Made by a program: the position numbers and the translations under genes. The notes under the pieces were generated by a model that worked only from the letters and a program-made list of their open reading frames with translations, did no database searches and had not been told where the DNA came from. From Synaphobranchus kaupii (lineage: Eukaryota; Chordata; Actinopteri; Anguilliformes; Synaphobranchidae), in contig CM056389.1 in assembly GCA_029718625.1 (NCBI GenBank), forward strand, positions 17,833,670-17,897,669: a DNA stretch of 64,000 nucleotides, given 5' to 3'. Shown here piece by piece: positions 25,389 through 37,554 of the stretch (its first letter is position 1; each line of letters begins with the position of its first letter).

Positions 25389-26838
25389 CACTACTCACAA
25401 AAAGTTAGGGATATTTGGCTTTCGGGTGAAATTTATGGAAAATGTAAGTTCACGCTACAGTGATATTATACGTATCATGAAAGTAGGGCATTTAAGTAGA
25501 AGCATGCAATGGTGATTTCCTCATCTCAAACAATTTATTGAAACAAAAGCCAACAACAGTGGTGGGTATACCACAACAAAAATGTCAATGTCTCAATAAC
25601 TTGTCATGTGCCCTTGAGCATCAATTACAGCTTGACAACGACGTCTCATGCTGTTCACAAGTCGACTTATTGTCTGCTGAGGCATGGCATCCCACTCTTC
25701 TTGAAGGGCGGCCCTCAGGTCATTGAGGTTCTGGGGTACAGAGTTACGAGCCTCTGCACGGTGAGTCAGCTGATCCCATAGGTTTTCTATGGGATTCAGG
25801 TCTGGAGAAAGTGCAGGCCACTCCATTTGAGGTACCCCAGTCTCCAGCAGCCTTTCCCTAATGATGCGACCTCGATCAGCTGGAGCATTGTCGTCCATGA
25901 AGATGAAATTAGGCCTGTGTTGTTCATGCAGGGGCACAATGACTGGATTAATGATGTTATTCAGGTAGTATGGGCTTGTCACTGTACCATTCACAAAGTG
26001 TAGGGCAGTTCTGTATTGACTAGACACACCTGCCCACACTGTAACACTGCCACCACCAAAGGGTCGTCTGATGACAACAGTGGAGAACAGCACTGAGGCC
26101 CACTGGTCCCTCGTCCAGCGTAAATGCTCCCTGGCCCATGCAAGACGATGACGCCTGTGCCTGGTGGTGTGGTCAGGTACCCTTGCAGGTCGTCTAGCAC
26201 GCAGACCACGCTGATGTAAACGGTTTTGAATGGTCTGACGTGACACTTGGGTGCCTCTCACCTCCCTTAAATGTGCCTGGAGTTGAGTGGCATTCATCAT
26301 CCGGTTCCGCAGGGCACTGTTCACAATGAAGCGGTCATCAGTGTGGGATGTGGCCAAAGGACGTCCACTTCTATGCCTTTCTGTGACTCTTCCAGTCTCT
26401 CTGTATCTCTGTTGCAACCTGCTGATGACACTCTGTGACACTCTAAGCTCAGTGGCCACTTCCCTCTGAGAACATCCTGTTTGAAGCCTCGCAATGGCGA
26501 GGTACTGTTGATCAATTGTTAGGTGTCGTCTTGGTCTCATGATGTCAAAATGTGAACAGCATGATGAAGAGGACTGTTTAAATACCAATTCTAATTGAAC
26601 CAGGAAATTTATTGGTCGATTCATGGATCAAACACCTGTTGTGAATTTTGCCGTTCAGCTCCTTGTTAGAGAACAGCAAGTTGTGCAAAAAGTACTGAAA
26701 CATTGTATAGTTGGACATGTGCATTCAAAAGTTTAGAGAAGGTCAAATTAATTTCACCTGTAAAGGTTATAGTGCATTTTAGGTTCATCCTGAAATTTCA
26801 CCCGAAAGCCGAATATCCCTAACTTTTTGTGAGTAGTG
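25389..26838 (-). mobile_element. Tc1-like transposon B with both terminal inverted repeats
   Basis: The element spans 1450 bp and is flanked by TA on both sides (25387-25388 and 26839-26840). The termini CACTACTCACAAAAAGTTAG are inverted copies over at least 46 bp with a single mismatch (GATATTTGG against GATATTCGG). The arrangement is complete, and the low divergence between ends suggests recent insertion relative to its hosts. Its single gene is on the minus strand. Confidence 0.95.
25593..26540 (-). CDS. Tc1-like DD34E transposase with a catalytic-site deletion
   Basis: The frame is open for 315 codons from MRPRRHLTIDQQ; an upstream in-frame ATG at 26624 would add 28 residues but lies outside the usual start. 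The N-terminal third holds two helix-turn-helix regions, the first around SQREVATELRVSQSVISRL, joined by a GRP-type linker. The second catalytic Asp lies in FMDDNAP (about residue 217) and the Glu in LNPIENLWD (about residue 252), with 34 residues between them. The family normally has FSDESRF, with the first Asp, after WASVL. Here VLFS runs directly into TVVIRRPFGGGSVTVW, so about 30 residues including that Asp are gone in frame. The usual His of NAPAH is Asp. Excision activity is not expected, although DNA binding could persist. Confidence 0.9.
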   Translation of the reverse strand: MRPRRHLTIDQQYLAIARLQTGCSQREVATELRVSQSVISRLQQRYRETGRVTERHRSGRPLATSHTDDRFIVNSALRNRMMNATQLQAHLREVRGTQVSRQTIQNRLHQRGLRARRPARVPDHTTRHRRHRLAWAREHLRWTRDQWASVLFSTVVIRRPFGGGSVTVWAGVSSQYRTALHFVNGTVTSPYYLNNIINPVIVPLHEQHRPNFIFMDDNAPADRGRIIRERLLETGVPQMEWPALSPDLNPIENLWDQLTHRAEARNSVPQNLNDLRAALQEEWDAMPQQTISRLVNSMRRRCQAVIDAQGHMTSY

Positions 26839-27629
26839 TATGTTGAAAATATTAAGAAATTATTATTTATAGACAGCCTGCAACTCTCATAAATTATCGC
26901 GGCGCTGTAACCAGGGTAACTACAAGAGTTCTAACGTTACAGTTAGAAAAATAACAGTACTGACTTCAACTCGGCTGGGGACAACGACAACGTTTTCTCT
27001 CGCAATCAGGCTGATGTTACAAACAAACAAACTTCATCTATCCCTCACGCAAGCAGGCTGACACTCGGCTGCGAAAAGGGAAATGCCAGTGGCAGTGCCC
27101 TGTCCCTGTATAGTGAGTGTAGAGATTAATTTGCCTCTTGATAACCTAGGCTAAAGTCGCCCGCTCAATGCAAAACAAGCTAACGCTGCAGTGACACAGC
27201 TTTTAGATCTGACGTTAGCTAACATTAGCTTTTACTTTAACCTTCAGAAAGCAACAACACAACCGGAACCAGTGAGCTAACTAAGCTTACCACCATCAGA
27301 CAGCTAACTTCACTAAATGGTAAAACATGCATACATTAGGTTTCTTATTTGCATTATCCAAGTAAATGAATCCACAAGTAATCCACAAAAAAGGAAAGTA
27401 GCTAGCTAGTGAATCCATTTCAGCCAGTGGTCTAGTTAAAGTGAAGCATTGTGGGAATTGTGGTCTTATAGCAAAGCAAATGAAGATCAAGCTTCCAAAA
27501 TGTGATATACACACAAAGTGATATTTTGACATGTAGAAAGCCTCCAGAAGGAATATTTCAGAGATATGTCATAACATACATACACTAAATATATTTTGTT
27601 TAGTTTTATTGAGGTGGACTACCCCTTTA

Positions 27630-28470
27630 AGGCAACTGGAACTGTGATGAACCTGTCTGGAAGAGGAAACAATTGTAGTTTGCCCCCACGCACAGTGAAG
27701 AGGATTGTTTGAGTAAAATATTTCACAAAGTATCACAGTTTGAGAATTGCAGAAATGTGTTGCATCCTGGGGTCACCGAGTCTCCAAAAGTACAATTGGA
27801 TATCACCTCTATGCCAACAAGCTAGTTAGAAGGCTTGCCAGAAGAAAACCTCTGCTATCATACAACGAACGTAAGTACCTGGAGTTTGCTAAATGTTAGC
27901 GGAATTTAGATTGGAACTATATAAATGTTAAATAATGAGAAAAAAAAATAGCTTTTTGGCATAAAATACCAAAGGTGATTTTGTGGTAATAAGAGCCATA
28001 TTTATGCAAAAAAGAGCCTTATCCCCACTGTGAAGTATGGTGGTGGATCTGTGATGTTGTGTGGCTGTTTTTCTTTCTTTAGAAAGGGAACCTTGTTAGG
28101 ATACATGGTGTCTTGGGGTATGAAATACCAGGAGATTTTAGACCAAAATATGCCAGAAGGCTAAAAGTGGGTCGTGTTTGGATCTTGCAGTAAGACAATC
28201 ATCCAAATCATACCTCAAAATCTACACAAAAATGGTTCACTGACCACAGAATCAAGGTTTTGCAATGGCCATCCCAGTCTCCTGACCTGAATCCCATTGA
28301 AAACCTGTGGGCTGAGCTGAAGAGGAGAGTGCAGGACCAAGGGCTCTGAAGGATCTGGAGAGATCATGTATAGAGGAATGTTCTCAAATCCCTAGCTCCA
28401 ACCTCATCAAACATTACAGGAGAAGACTTGCTGTTGTTTTCTTGGCAAAGGGAGGGTGCAAAAAGTACTC
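27630..28470 (+). pseudogene. Tc1 transposase relic (relic A)
   Basis: Plus-strand pieces include SLPPRTVKRIV near 27685, VKYGGGSVML near 28030, and a degraded [14 protein letters not shown] stretch near 28285. Stops and frameshifts separate them. This is the C-terminal two thirds of the gene whose start lies before 25134. Confidence 0.75.
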
Positions 28471-28689
28471 AATACAGGGATGCCAATAATTGTGAAACAC
28501 ATCTTCAAAATAAAAATTATTTTAAATTAAAGATTTGTTTTTCCTCTGATCAATGGTACCACAATCAAACTAAATAATTTTCTTATTTTTCTGGGCATTT
28601 GATTAACAATAAACTGATTTTAATCCTCCACTTCAAACATTGATTTACAAGAATGAAAAGTGATTCGAAAAGTCACATGTTGGAGATTA

Positions 28690-28772
28690 CTCCTAAGGCT
28701 AGAATTAGGGTTGGAGTTCAAATTGGGGTTAGGATTGGGAAAACAGTAAATGTTAGGGTTATGTTAAGGGTT
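28690..28772. repeat. Degenerate GGGTTA-like motif cluster
   Basis: Irregular TTAGGGTT / GGGGTTAGG words occur within about 80 bp. It may be a decayed interstitial telomere-like or simple repeat. There is no regular period. Confidence 0.4.
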
Positions 28773-29173
28773 AGTTCAACGTTTCCTCTTTAATTTGGAC
28801 AAAAGTTTTTCTTTCACTATTGGGACCTAACACTACAACCTTACGCAGTGTGACGAAAACAGGGGAGGGGACGGCCATTTCTCAAAGTTGTGCACACGTA
28901 CTTGGCCTTACCTGGCTGAATATACTTACTGTTTACCATAAGGGGTCAAAAACATGCTCTGACAAATAGGTGCAGTTCGGTGCATTGGTAAATATAATTC
29001 CTACAATGGACAGTATTTATGCTCAGGTTAAGCTTCATGCTTTCTTTGGCACACTGTATTATGCTCATCAGCAATAATTGAGGATTATAGAAATTATATG
29101 AATAATGTTGACAGCGTGTTTGTACAGGTCAACAGCCGGGACCTGGAGTACAGAGTGGATATTTTGTACACAA

Positions 29174-31190
29174 ATTAGTACTCCCATGCCAGTGAAGTTT
29201 AAATTAGTAATCCCATGCCAGTGAAGTTTAAATTAATACTCCCATGCCAGTGAAGTTTAAATTAGTACTCCCATGCCAGTGAAGTATAAATTAGTACTCC
29301 CATGCCAGTGAAGTTTAAATTAGTGCTCCCATGCCAGTGAAGTTTAAATTAGTGCTCCCATGCCAGTGAAAATTAAATTAGTACTCCCATGCCAGTGGTT
29401 TAAATTAGTACTCCCATGCCAGTGAAAATTTAATTAGTACTCCCATGCCAGTGAAGTTTAAATTAGTACTCCCATGCCAGTGAAAATTAAATTAGTACTC
29501 CCATGCCAGTGAAGTTTAAATTAGTACTCCCATGCCAGTGAAAATTAAATTAGTACTCCCATGCCAGTGAAGTTTAAATTAGTACTCCCATGCCAGTGAA
29601 GTTTAAATTAGTGCTCCCATGCCAGTGAAGTTTAAATTAGTACTCCCATGCCAGTGAAGTTTAAATTAGTACTCCCATGCCAGTGAAAATTAAATTAGTA
29701 CTCCCATTCCAGTGAAGTTTATATTAGTGCTCCCATGCCAGTGAAGTTTAAATTAGTACTCCCATGCCAGTGAAGTTTAAATGAGTACTCCCATGCCAGT
29801 GAAGTTTAAATTAGTACTCCCATTCCAGTGAAGTTTATATTAGTGCTCCCATGCCAGTGAAGTTTAAATTAGTACTCCCATGCCAGTGAAGTTTAAATTA
29901 GTACTCCCATGCCAGTGAAAATTAAATTAGTACTCCCATTCCAGTGAAGTTTATATTAGTGCTCCCATGCCAGTGAAGTTTAAATTAGTACTCCCATGCC
30001 AGTGAAGTTTAAATGAGTACTCCCATGCCAGTGAAGTTTAAATTAGTACTCCCATTCCAGTGAAGTTTATATTAGTGCTCCCATGCCAGTGAAGTTTAAA
30101 TTAGTACTCCCATGCCAGTGAAGTTTAAATTAGTACTCCCATGCCAGTGAAGTTTAAATTAGTACTCCCATGCCAGTGGTTTAAATTAGTACTCCCATGC
30201 CAGTGAAAATTAAATTAGTACTCCCATGCCAGTGAAGTTTAAATTAGTGCTCCCATGCCAGTGAAGGTTAAATTAGTACTCCCAATGCCAGTGAAGTTTA
30301 AATTAGTACTCCCATGCCAGTGAAGTTTAAATTAGTACTCCCATGCCAGTGGTTTAAATTAGTACTCCCATGCCAGTGAAAATTTTATTAGTACTCCCAT
30401 GCCAGTGAAGTTTAAATTAGTACTCCCATGCCAGTGAAACTTAAATTAGTACTCCCATGCCAGTGGTTTAAATTAGTACTCCCATGCCAGTGAAAATTGA
30501 ATTAGTACTCCCATGCCAGTGAAGTTTAAATTAGTACTCCCATGCCAGTGAAAATTGAATTAGTACTCCCATGCCAGTGAAGTTTAAATTAGTACTCCCA
30601 TGCCAGTGAAGTTTAAATTAGTGCTCCCATGCCAGTGAAGTTTAAATTAGTACTCCCATGCCGGTGAAAATTAAATTAGTACTCCCATTCCAGTGAAGTT
30701 TATATTAGTGCTCCCATGCCAGTGAAGTTTAAATTAGTACTCCCATGCCAGTGAAGTTTAAATGAGTACTCCCATGCCAGTGAAGTTTAAATTAGTACTC
30801 CCATTCCAGTGAAGTTTATATTAGTGCTCCCATGCCAGTGAAGTTTAAATTAGTACTCCCATGCCAGTGAAGTTTAAATTAGTACTCCCATGCCAGTGAA
30901 GTTTAAATTAGTACTCCCATGCCAGTGGTTTAAATTAGTACTCCCATGCCAGTGAAAATGTAATTAGTACTCCCATGCCAGTGAAGTTTAAATTAGTGCT
31001 GCCATGCCAGTGAAGTTTAAATTAGTGCTCCGATGCCAGTGAAGTTTAAATTAGTACTCCCATGCCAGTGAAGTTTAAATTAGTACTCCCATGCCAGTGA
31101 AGTTTAAATTAGTACTCCCATGCCAGTGAAGTTTAAATTAGTACTCCCATGCCAGTGAAGTTTAAATTAGTGCTCCCATGCCAGTGAAGT
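29174..31190. repeat. 29-bp minisatellite, about 70 copies
   Basis: The unit is AGTACTCCCATGCCAGTG followed by AAGTTTAAATT. Variants include GTGCTCC, CCATTCCAG, TTTATATTAG, GAAAATTAAATT, and a 5-bp shorter form with GTGGTTTAAATT. Runs of variants recur in the same order (for example CATTCC, then TATATTAGTGC, then AAATGAG near 29703, 29820, 30050 and 30690), so blocks of several units have been duplicated. Stops interrupt all frames. Confidence 0.97.
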
Positions 31191-32579
31191 TCTTCCTCAT
31201 TCTTCAGGCCTAATGAGATTATGGAATCAGTAATTCACTGTGTTACTATCACACATCACAATAAAATGACCATCTCAGCTTAAAATGGTTTCCTGTAATT
31301 TTCCATATGAGTGATAATTACTGTTAGCTGCTGATTTATCTCCCTATAAATAATGTTTTCTTCTTTTCAGTTGTACATCTTGTGTCACCTTACATTTGAT
31401 TTTCAGGCAGCATATATAAAGTATTCTTTCAATATTTATGAGATCAGTTCATATTAGAGGTTTAGGGACTAGATTAAACATTTAATCATAATGCTGAACA
31501 TACCAGCACATATATTATTTTCTTTCTTTTTCTCCCATGTACTGTATCATCGTCACATAAACCAGTAAATGAACCCAAAGAATTCAATATTGTGAACCTC
31601 CATTTCCATCTATAAACATTCATGAATTCAAAGATAAAGTTAAATGAAAGGTTGCATGTATTGTATTTGATAATAGTGTGGCTAGTATGGGTCGGATTTA
31701 TTGATGTCATAAATTAATTGCAAGTCTTTTTCTCAGCTCTTACCCAGTTACATGATGCAATGAAACTTAGTTGCTAAACAATGGAAATCATAGTCTCACA
31801 GAAAGTATTGCAACCCATTATCTTTACAGTAGTCACCATGAAGCTCAAAGGATTTTCAAAATGGTGACGTAAACATGCTTTTTCCTCATGCTTGATTCAT
31901 CTTTCCTAATTATGTATATATTAATTTGTTTCATCAAATCATATTGTTTTGCTCTAAGTACCGCGGGGATCCCAGAATAAGTTAAAACCTATCCTTTGTC
32001 ATAAACAAAAGAGCTACTTAATTCCCCATTCTCGTCAGGGAGCAGAGAAGCATCGACGATATCAAAGAAAGGGCGGGGATTAGCTATGAACACCTGCACT
32101 CGAACGGGATTTAATTGCGTACCAGTCTGCAGAACAATCGGCTGAGCATGAGGAATTTTAAAAAGGTGGCAGAAGTACTCATGTCTTCCCCTAGTCTAGC
32201 CAAACATGTCTTCATTAGTTCTGTCATGTGAGCAATGCAAAGCACACATCAGAGAGGCAGAGAGAGAGAGCGAGAGAGAGAGAGAGAGAGAGATAGAGGG
32301 GTGGTGCTGAAGAGGAGAGCAGAGACATAGGGGGAAGAGTTGATTTTTATCTTTCTGTTTCACACAAGAGAAAGAGAGACTGGGAGATGGTCAATTCTCT
32401 TTGCATGCCTCAACGACCCTTTCCTTAATTAAAAGCCTGTGATCATTACATAGCAATTACTCAGGAACTGTCGCCCAGCAGATGGGGCCCAGGCAGAACT
32501 GGAGACATAAACACAGGAAGAAATGGGAGACAAAAATATATCAAAAATATATCAGTTGAACACTGGCTTTTAGAGGTAT
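31191..32579. other. Non-coding DNA with a GA microsatellite
   Basis: No gene is seen. An (AG)n run lies at about 32251-32298. The stretch 32390-32520 (TTTCCTTAATTAAAAGCCTG and onward) is low-repeat and could be conserved regulatory DNA, but this is untested. Confidence 0.5.
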
Positions 32580-33487
32580 TTAAAGGGGAACTCCAGGTTA
32601 TTTAAACTTCTGCTTAAACTTCAATATCAATTCTATATGTTTAATGTGAGTCGGAGATAATTTTGCTATTAGACAGACAGCAAGCGCTCAATCAACTGAA
32701 TGACTGGAGGTCAATGCAGTTTTTACAAAACAGTTAGCTAAACAGATCATTATCAATTTCCCTTTTTAGATTATATATGCCTAGATTGTCAGGACCCAGT
32801 ACTACTACGTACAACCAGTTATAATTTTGACAATCCAACAAAAAACAACTTTAAATCCGGCTAGCGCTGGTCAGATGCGTGTCACTCTAAGCATACGTTA
32901 TGTAACTTTAGTTTGCTAAGCTACTACTGCGCATGTCTGATCACTTCCTCCAATGGGGAAAAGCGCCAGTTGCCTATCTCGTCATATCTAAAAATCTTTG
33001 CTTGATTTGCACCAGTGACATGATCAGCGTGACGCAGCGCGTTTGGAAAACAGCTGGAAACAAAAGAATCAGGAAGCGCAGTTCTAGTGCGGTAAGCTTC
33101 AAGACTAACATTAAAGGGATAGTTCGGAATTTTGGACATAATGTCTCAATTACGACTTACCCATGATGTAGTTGATTGATGGAAACCATTTTCAATCTCA
33201 CACGCATTGCTAATGCTAGCGCAACTCGTAGGAAAGTAGTAGCATCCACTACCAAACACACTTAAACACTCCACAGTGCACCCAAAGCAAATAAAATACG
33301 ACGACAGTCTATCTGGGTTATTTTCAGTGATTATACCATCATTTTTCAAGTCAAACTATCGTTGAATCCTTCACTTTGTGCTCGCGTTTGGTAGTGGATG
33401 CTACTAGTTTCCTACGAGTCGCGCTATCCCTTTAAACATATAGAATCGACATAGAAGTTTAAGAAATAACCCAGAGTTCCCCTTTAA
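32580..33487. mobile_element. TTAAAGGGGAACTC terminal-inverted-repeat element
   Basis: The left end, TTAAAGGGGAACTC and onward (32580-32642), matches the reverse complement of the right end (33433-33487) over about 55 bp, including TTAAACTTC and ATTCTATATGTTTAA. No transposase is seen. A second element (33111-33435) is inserted beside its right terminus. Confidence 0.8.
33111..33435. mobile_element. TTAAAGGGATAG MITE with an inner hairpin, nested in the previous element
   Basis: The ends are TTAAAGGGATAG (33111) and CTATCCCTTTAA (to 33435). Inside, about 40 bp near 33218-33260 (AACTCGTAGGAAAGTAGTAG...) is inverted near 33383-33424 (...CTAGTTTCCTACGAGT). The transcript or single strand could fold into a long stem. 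Confidence 0.8.
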
Positions 33488-36400
33488 GAGAATGACAGAG
33501 GACGGAAGATAGCTGAATATATTAGATTTATAATTCCAGTTAAAAATATGTCATCCTTTGTGATATCTGTGTCAAATGTGTTTTAACCCTCTGGGTGTTG
33601 TCAGAGGACACAGTTTATTAAGCATTGATACAGTATTTTGTTTTTTTATATGTAATTAATATATATTTAGCAGGTCATTGCAATTGATGTTGCTTTGTTT
33701 TAATCTTATTGACTATTCCCATGGAGGTCATTTTGAATGGAAAATAATGCTTGGGTGGTGGCAAGTTGAATTCATAAAATTATTATTATTATTATTTATT
33801 TATTTTTTTAACTGTGCAGACCATTGGTTGAAACAGAAATTAAAGGGTTGTTGTAAATCAATTTAGAATTAACTGTCTTGAGATAAAAGTAGTATTTACT
33901 AATATATTATTTTTTTCTGGAAGGAAATGGCAAGCTACAATGCATGTACGATTGTATGTGAATCTCATTTTGTTGATTCTTACTTTATAAATCTCATAAT
34001 AGCTGGAAAGGATCAAAGAGAATAAGTCAGGCCAATGTGAGGTCTTTTTAAATCTGTGCACACTTTGGTCACATAAACAGTTTATTTAGAACAATGGGAT
34101 TTCCAACATCATTTAACCCTTTGCAGAGTAGGTTTTTTGGAATGTGTTTTCAGAATTCCAAGTCAGTGTTCTAGATTCAATTACCAGTAGTGATTGTTAC
34201 ATCAGCATTAGAATGTTCAATTAAGAACATTCTAAACTCTTACATATTTGCGATCTAACACCTTAAATGTTTAAGCCAACAACTCTGAGGTACTGGGAAG
34301 GGTGGTTGAATTGCTTCAATCCAGGCAACGATTAATTCAATAACTTCCCTGACTAGAATATCAGCCTGCAGGAACTGCCCTACAGAAACAGGATTTAGTA
34401 GTAACAAATGAGAATGCTATGTCTGCATTTAGTATGCATTCTGTTTGCTCTTCATTTATATAAGATGCATCGTAGGCAGCACGTGAAAATAAACAGTACA
34501 GATTTGTATTCCATTACACTGCTCGATACACATCAACGGCTTAAAATACTGCTTAATTACAATACCAATTTTTTCTTTTTGCTTTACTAAAATTGTCCTT
34601 CACGCAAGATAACAAGCATAACATAGGGAGGGCGTAAGAACCGATCATATATCAACTGTAATCACTGGATCTAAGACCGTAGATATAAAATAAGAAGACA
34701 AAAAGCATGTAATTAATGCACAAAGCAAAATTGATTCAGGTACGTAGTTATACAGTAATGTGGTGCATATTTAGTCTGAGACGCTCTCCTGTTGGGATAG
34801 GAATCAATAAACACTGTGCCCTGTACACTGCACCATGTTAACACACGTGTGTCTGCATCAACTATGTCCCTTTGTCCGTTTGGAGCTCCATTTTAGCGTT
34901 CACACAAGCCAACACAAAAAAAGGAATGTTTTTTTTCCCCAAACACAACGTGTGCCGTAGATTTATGAATTATTCTTGCGTATATCTTGATATATTTATG
35001 GTAGATTTAGCAATAAATCATATCCCGGATGCTTCCCTTATTAAAGTAACCCTGTTAAAATCTTGTCTCAATCTGAGGTAAAGATGACCCACATTTATCC
35101 TTTTTTTTTTTTCTTTTTTTTTTTGCTTGCTTTTGGGAGCTGGTCAATTGAGATTGACCTTGAAGGATCTGTCCCACCCTCCACTTTCTTTCTGACAGGA
35201 ATATGAAAAAAACACATCTGATGGGCAGGAAGGTTTTAGTCTTGACCTCAGAGAAGTTAGATGGGTTCCACACAAGCAATTTTCCCTCACTTTTGTGTTC
35301 AACAGCTTGTTGCATTGTGCCATTGCATAGGGGGGGATGATACGTTCAGTTCAGGCTTGGACATGCCCTGTGAGAAGCACTCCGCTCCACTATAGTTGCC
35401 AACGGTCAATTGATGTCACACATTGATGGTTTCCTTCACAGAGCTGTATAGTGGCTTTTCCTGTGTGAAAAAAAGGCATTGCTCACACGCACGTCATGTC
35501 TGGGGAGAAACTATGGGAACAACCAAGGAAACAATCCCCATTTAAGCAAAGACTTCATACTCAACTGAAAAAAATGTATCTGAAAATGCAAAACCATATC
35601 CTCAGCAAAGACAAAAAGACTCTAATCTAAGAACACTGAAGGTGACTATTAATGTATGGACAAATTAAAAAAATGTAATGTTTTTTTTTTTTTTTAATAC
35701 AAGGCAGTTTGAACAGTACACTTTTTTGAGTAATTGTAGTTTTGCAAGGTACATTTCTCTTTAGGGTAGCTTGGCTTTAGTTCAACTACCTTCAGTGTGG
35801 AGTAATTGGAAATTTTTACAACTACTCTCTTCGAGTCGCTTCCCCAACACTGGTTATGGCTTTGTTCACAATAACATTGAAACAGAATACTTCCATAAAT
35901 TTCACTAGTCTTGAGCCAGCAAATTTCTGGAGCAATTTTCCAGAATGCCAACTCCTCTGCCGACCACTCAGTCAAACATGACGCAGCAACAGCAAAGTTT
36001 CAGAATAGCGCGCTGTAAGACTGCATATGTGAAAATGGCTTGTGTGCGTACATATGCATGCACTGCAGGGCAATGGGCTTTTAAAATGTGCATAACTCAA
36101 GACTTTTTCATAAGACTTTCCTATGGCTAATTTATTAATTTTATTCTGAAAACAAAAACCTCACCAACAGTCAAGGACCCAGTAAATTAGATCACAGTCT
36201 TTAATAGGGCAAACCATTTCCATGCAGTGTTGTGTTCATTAAGGCCCATCTCTCAGAGTGGCAGTGTCCGGCGCCAAAATATATTTCCGTTAAATTGGTG
36301 TCAATTTCCAGAGGCAACGAAGCATTCCTGACTCTCTGTGCAATTTAACACACTCTGGAAAGCATTGCCCAAACTGGGAGAAATTCATCAGCCATGCCAA

Positions 36401-37551
36401 ATAAGCAATCAATGAGAAAACATCTTTTACACACCCCAGTAACTTTCTGGACATGAGCGCAAAAAAAATAAAAATACACAAGGAGAGCGGATGAGATGCT
36501 GACAGAAAATTGCACTGACATTCATTAAGAGCGCAAATTAATGCCCCGTGAACTTTAAAATCCACATGGTACTATTATAAGATGCACAAACCCTGTCATT
36601 GTGCTCCGCAGTACACAAAAGCGTTCTCAAAGGACGGAATGACCTTTACGTACCTCTGACACTTCCACACATCTTTGAATAAACAGCCCGGGGAGTGTTT
36701 TAAGGACACCCACACAGTCAGACTGATCAGCAGAGAAGAAAAAGAGGCGTGTCCGAATCAGCGTTTGGTGTATTAACGACGCTGATGCATATGATGCCAC
36801 TGGCGGGATTCGTGAGCTTAATGGGTAGAAGTCTCGTGCCGCTCCAAAACAATAAATCTGTGATTGCAAAAGCTGCATTGTGCTAGCACCAGGCCCGTTT
36901 TATAGTCAATTTGCCTTAGCCCAATGACTTCACCATATTAAGAGTTGTTCAAAAATATATATGTGCAAACGCATGCCCTCCACAACTGTACTGGTCTCAG
37001 TGGAGCTGAGCAGCAACCCAACTATCCAGTATAGCTAACCTTTTCAGCAATGAATGACTCCAGGAAGCAGGGTGCAGATTTTACTCAATGCCAAAGGGGT
37101 GAAATAAGTATACAAAGCACAATATACAACAGTTACAAAATTGTACATATTACAAAGTATACTGTAATTACAGTGTTTCTTAACAGCAGGGGGCTACAAA
37201 ATGGGTAAGTATGCAGACAGGTTTTAAACATAACGCTGGTAACATACAGCTAGCACAAGTTAACACTGTGCGACCTGTGCTCCATAAACTTCCAATAAAT
37301 CTATATATTTCTCACATAAAACTCCGAAGTAATGTTGTATATATGTAAATATACAACTATACACAACTGAAATACTTACAGACATTGCGTGTATCAAGAC
37401 ATAAAAAACAAGGATGGCGGATGATAACTTTTTGGTGGCACACACGATGCACTGTATAAGAATGAAGACTTCCTGGATAACAATTTCCTGTCTACACAGG
37501 AAGTACTGCAAAATGAGAGTGGTGTGTCAAAATAAAGGTCACAACATAGAC
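33488..37551. other. Non-coding DNA, no gene seen
   Basis: AT-rich unique sequence with poly-T and poly-A runs (for example 35100-35125 and 35681-35696). The stretch 36180-36565 has no repeats and a moderate base composition, and may be a conserved non-coding element (weak). The open frames show no domains. Confidence 0.45.
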
Positions 37552-37554
37552 AAT

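Larger units (their letters stand above)
25134..27629. mobile_element. TTAA-type transposon inserted in Tc1 relic A
   Basis: Termini are inverted copies of TAAAGGGGTAGTCCA (25134-25148 and 27615-27629), and TTAA is present at the right junction. The Tc1 sequence before it (ACCAATAATTAAGAAAT) and after it (GGCAACTGGAACTGTG) would be continuous without it. Apart from the inner Tc1, no transposase is seen, so it is a non-autonomous element. TTAAAGGG-type termini are common among fish elements with TTAA target sites; the superfamily is not assigned. Confidence 0.6.
24648..28600 (+). mobile_element. Tc1-like relic A (outermost layer of a three-level nest)
   Basis: The left end is TA then CAGTCCCCACCAGAATCATT and GGCAACCCTGG, a Tc1-family terminus. 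Leader and transposase pieces follow to 25133. The frame-broken transposase resumes at 27630 after a 2.5-kb insertion. The inner part of the right terminal repeat decays near 28480-28600 (GGGATGCCAATAATTGTG, then CTTATTTTTCTGGG). It is inactive. Confidence 0.75.

Noticed and set aside
29174..31190. CRISPR-like array of 29-bp repeats
   Set aside because: Units abut with no spacers; it is a minisatellite.
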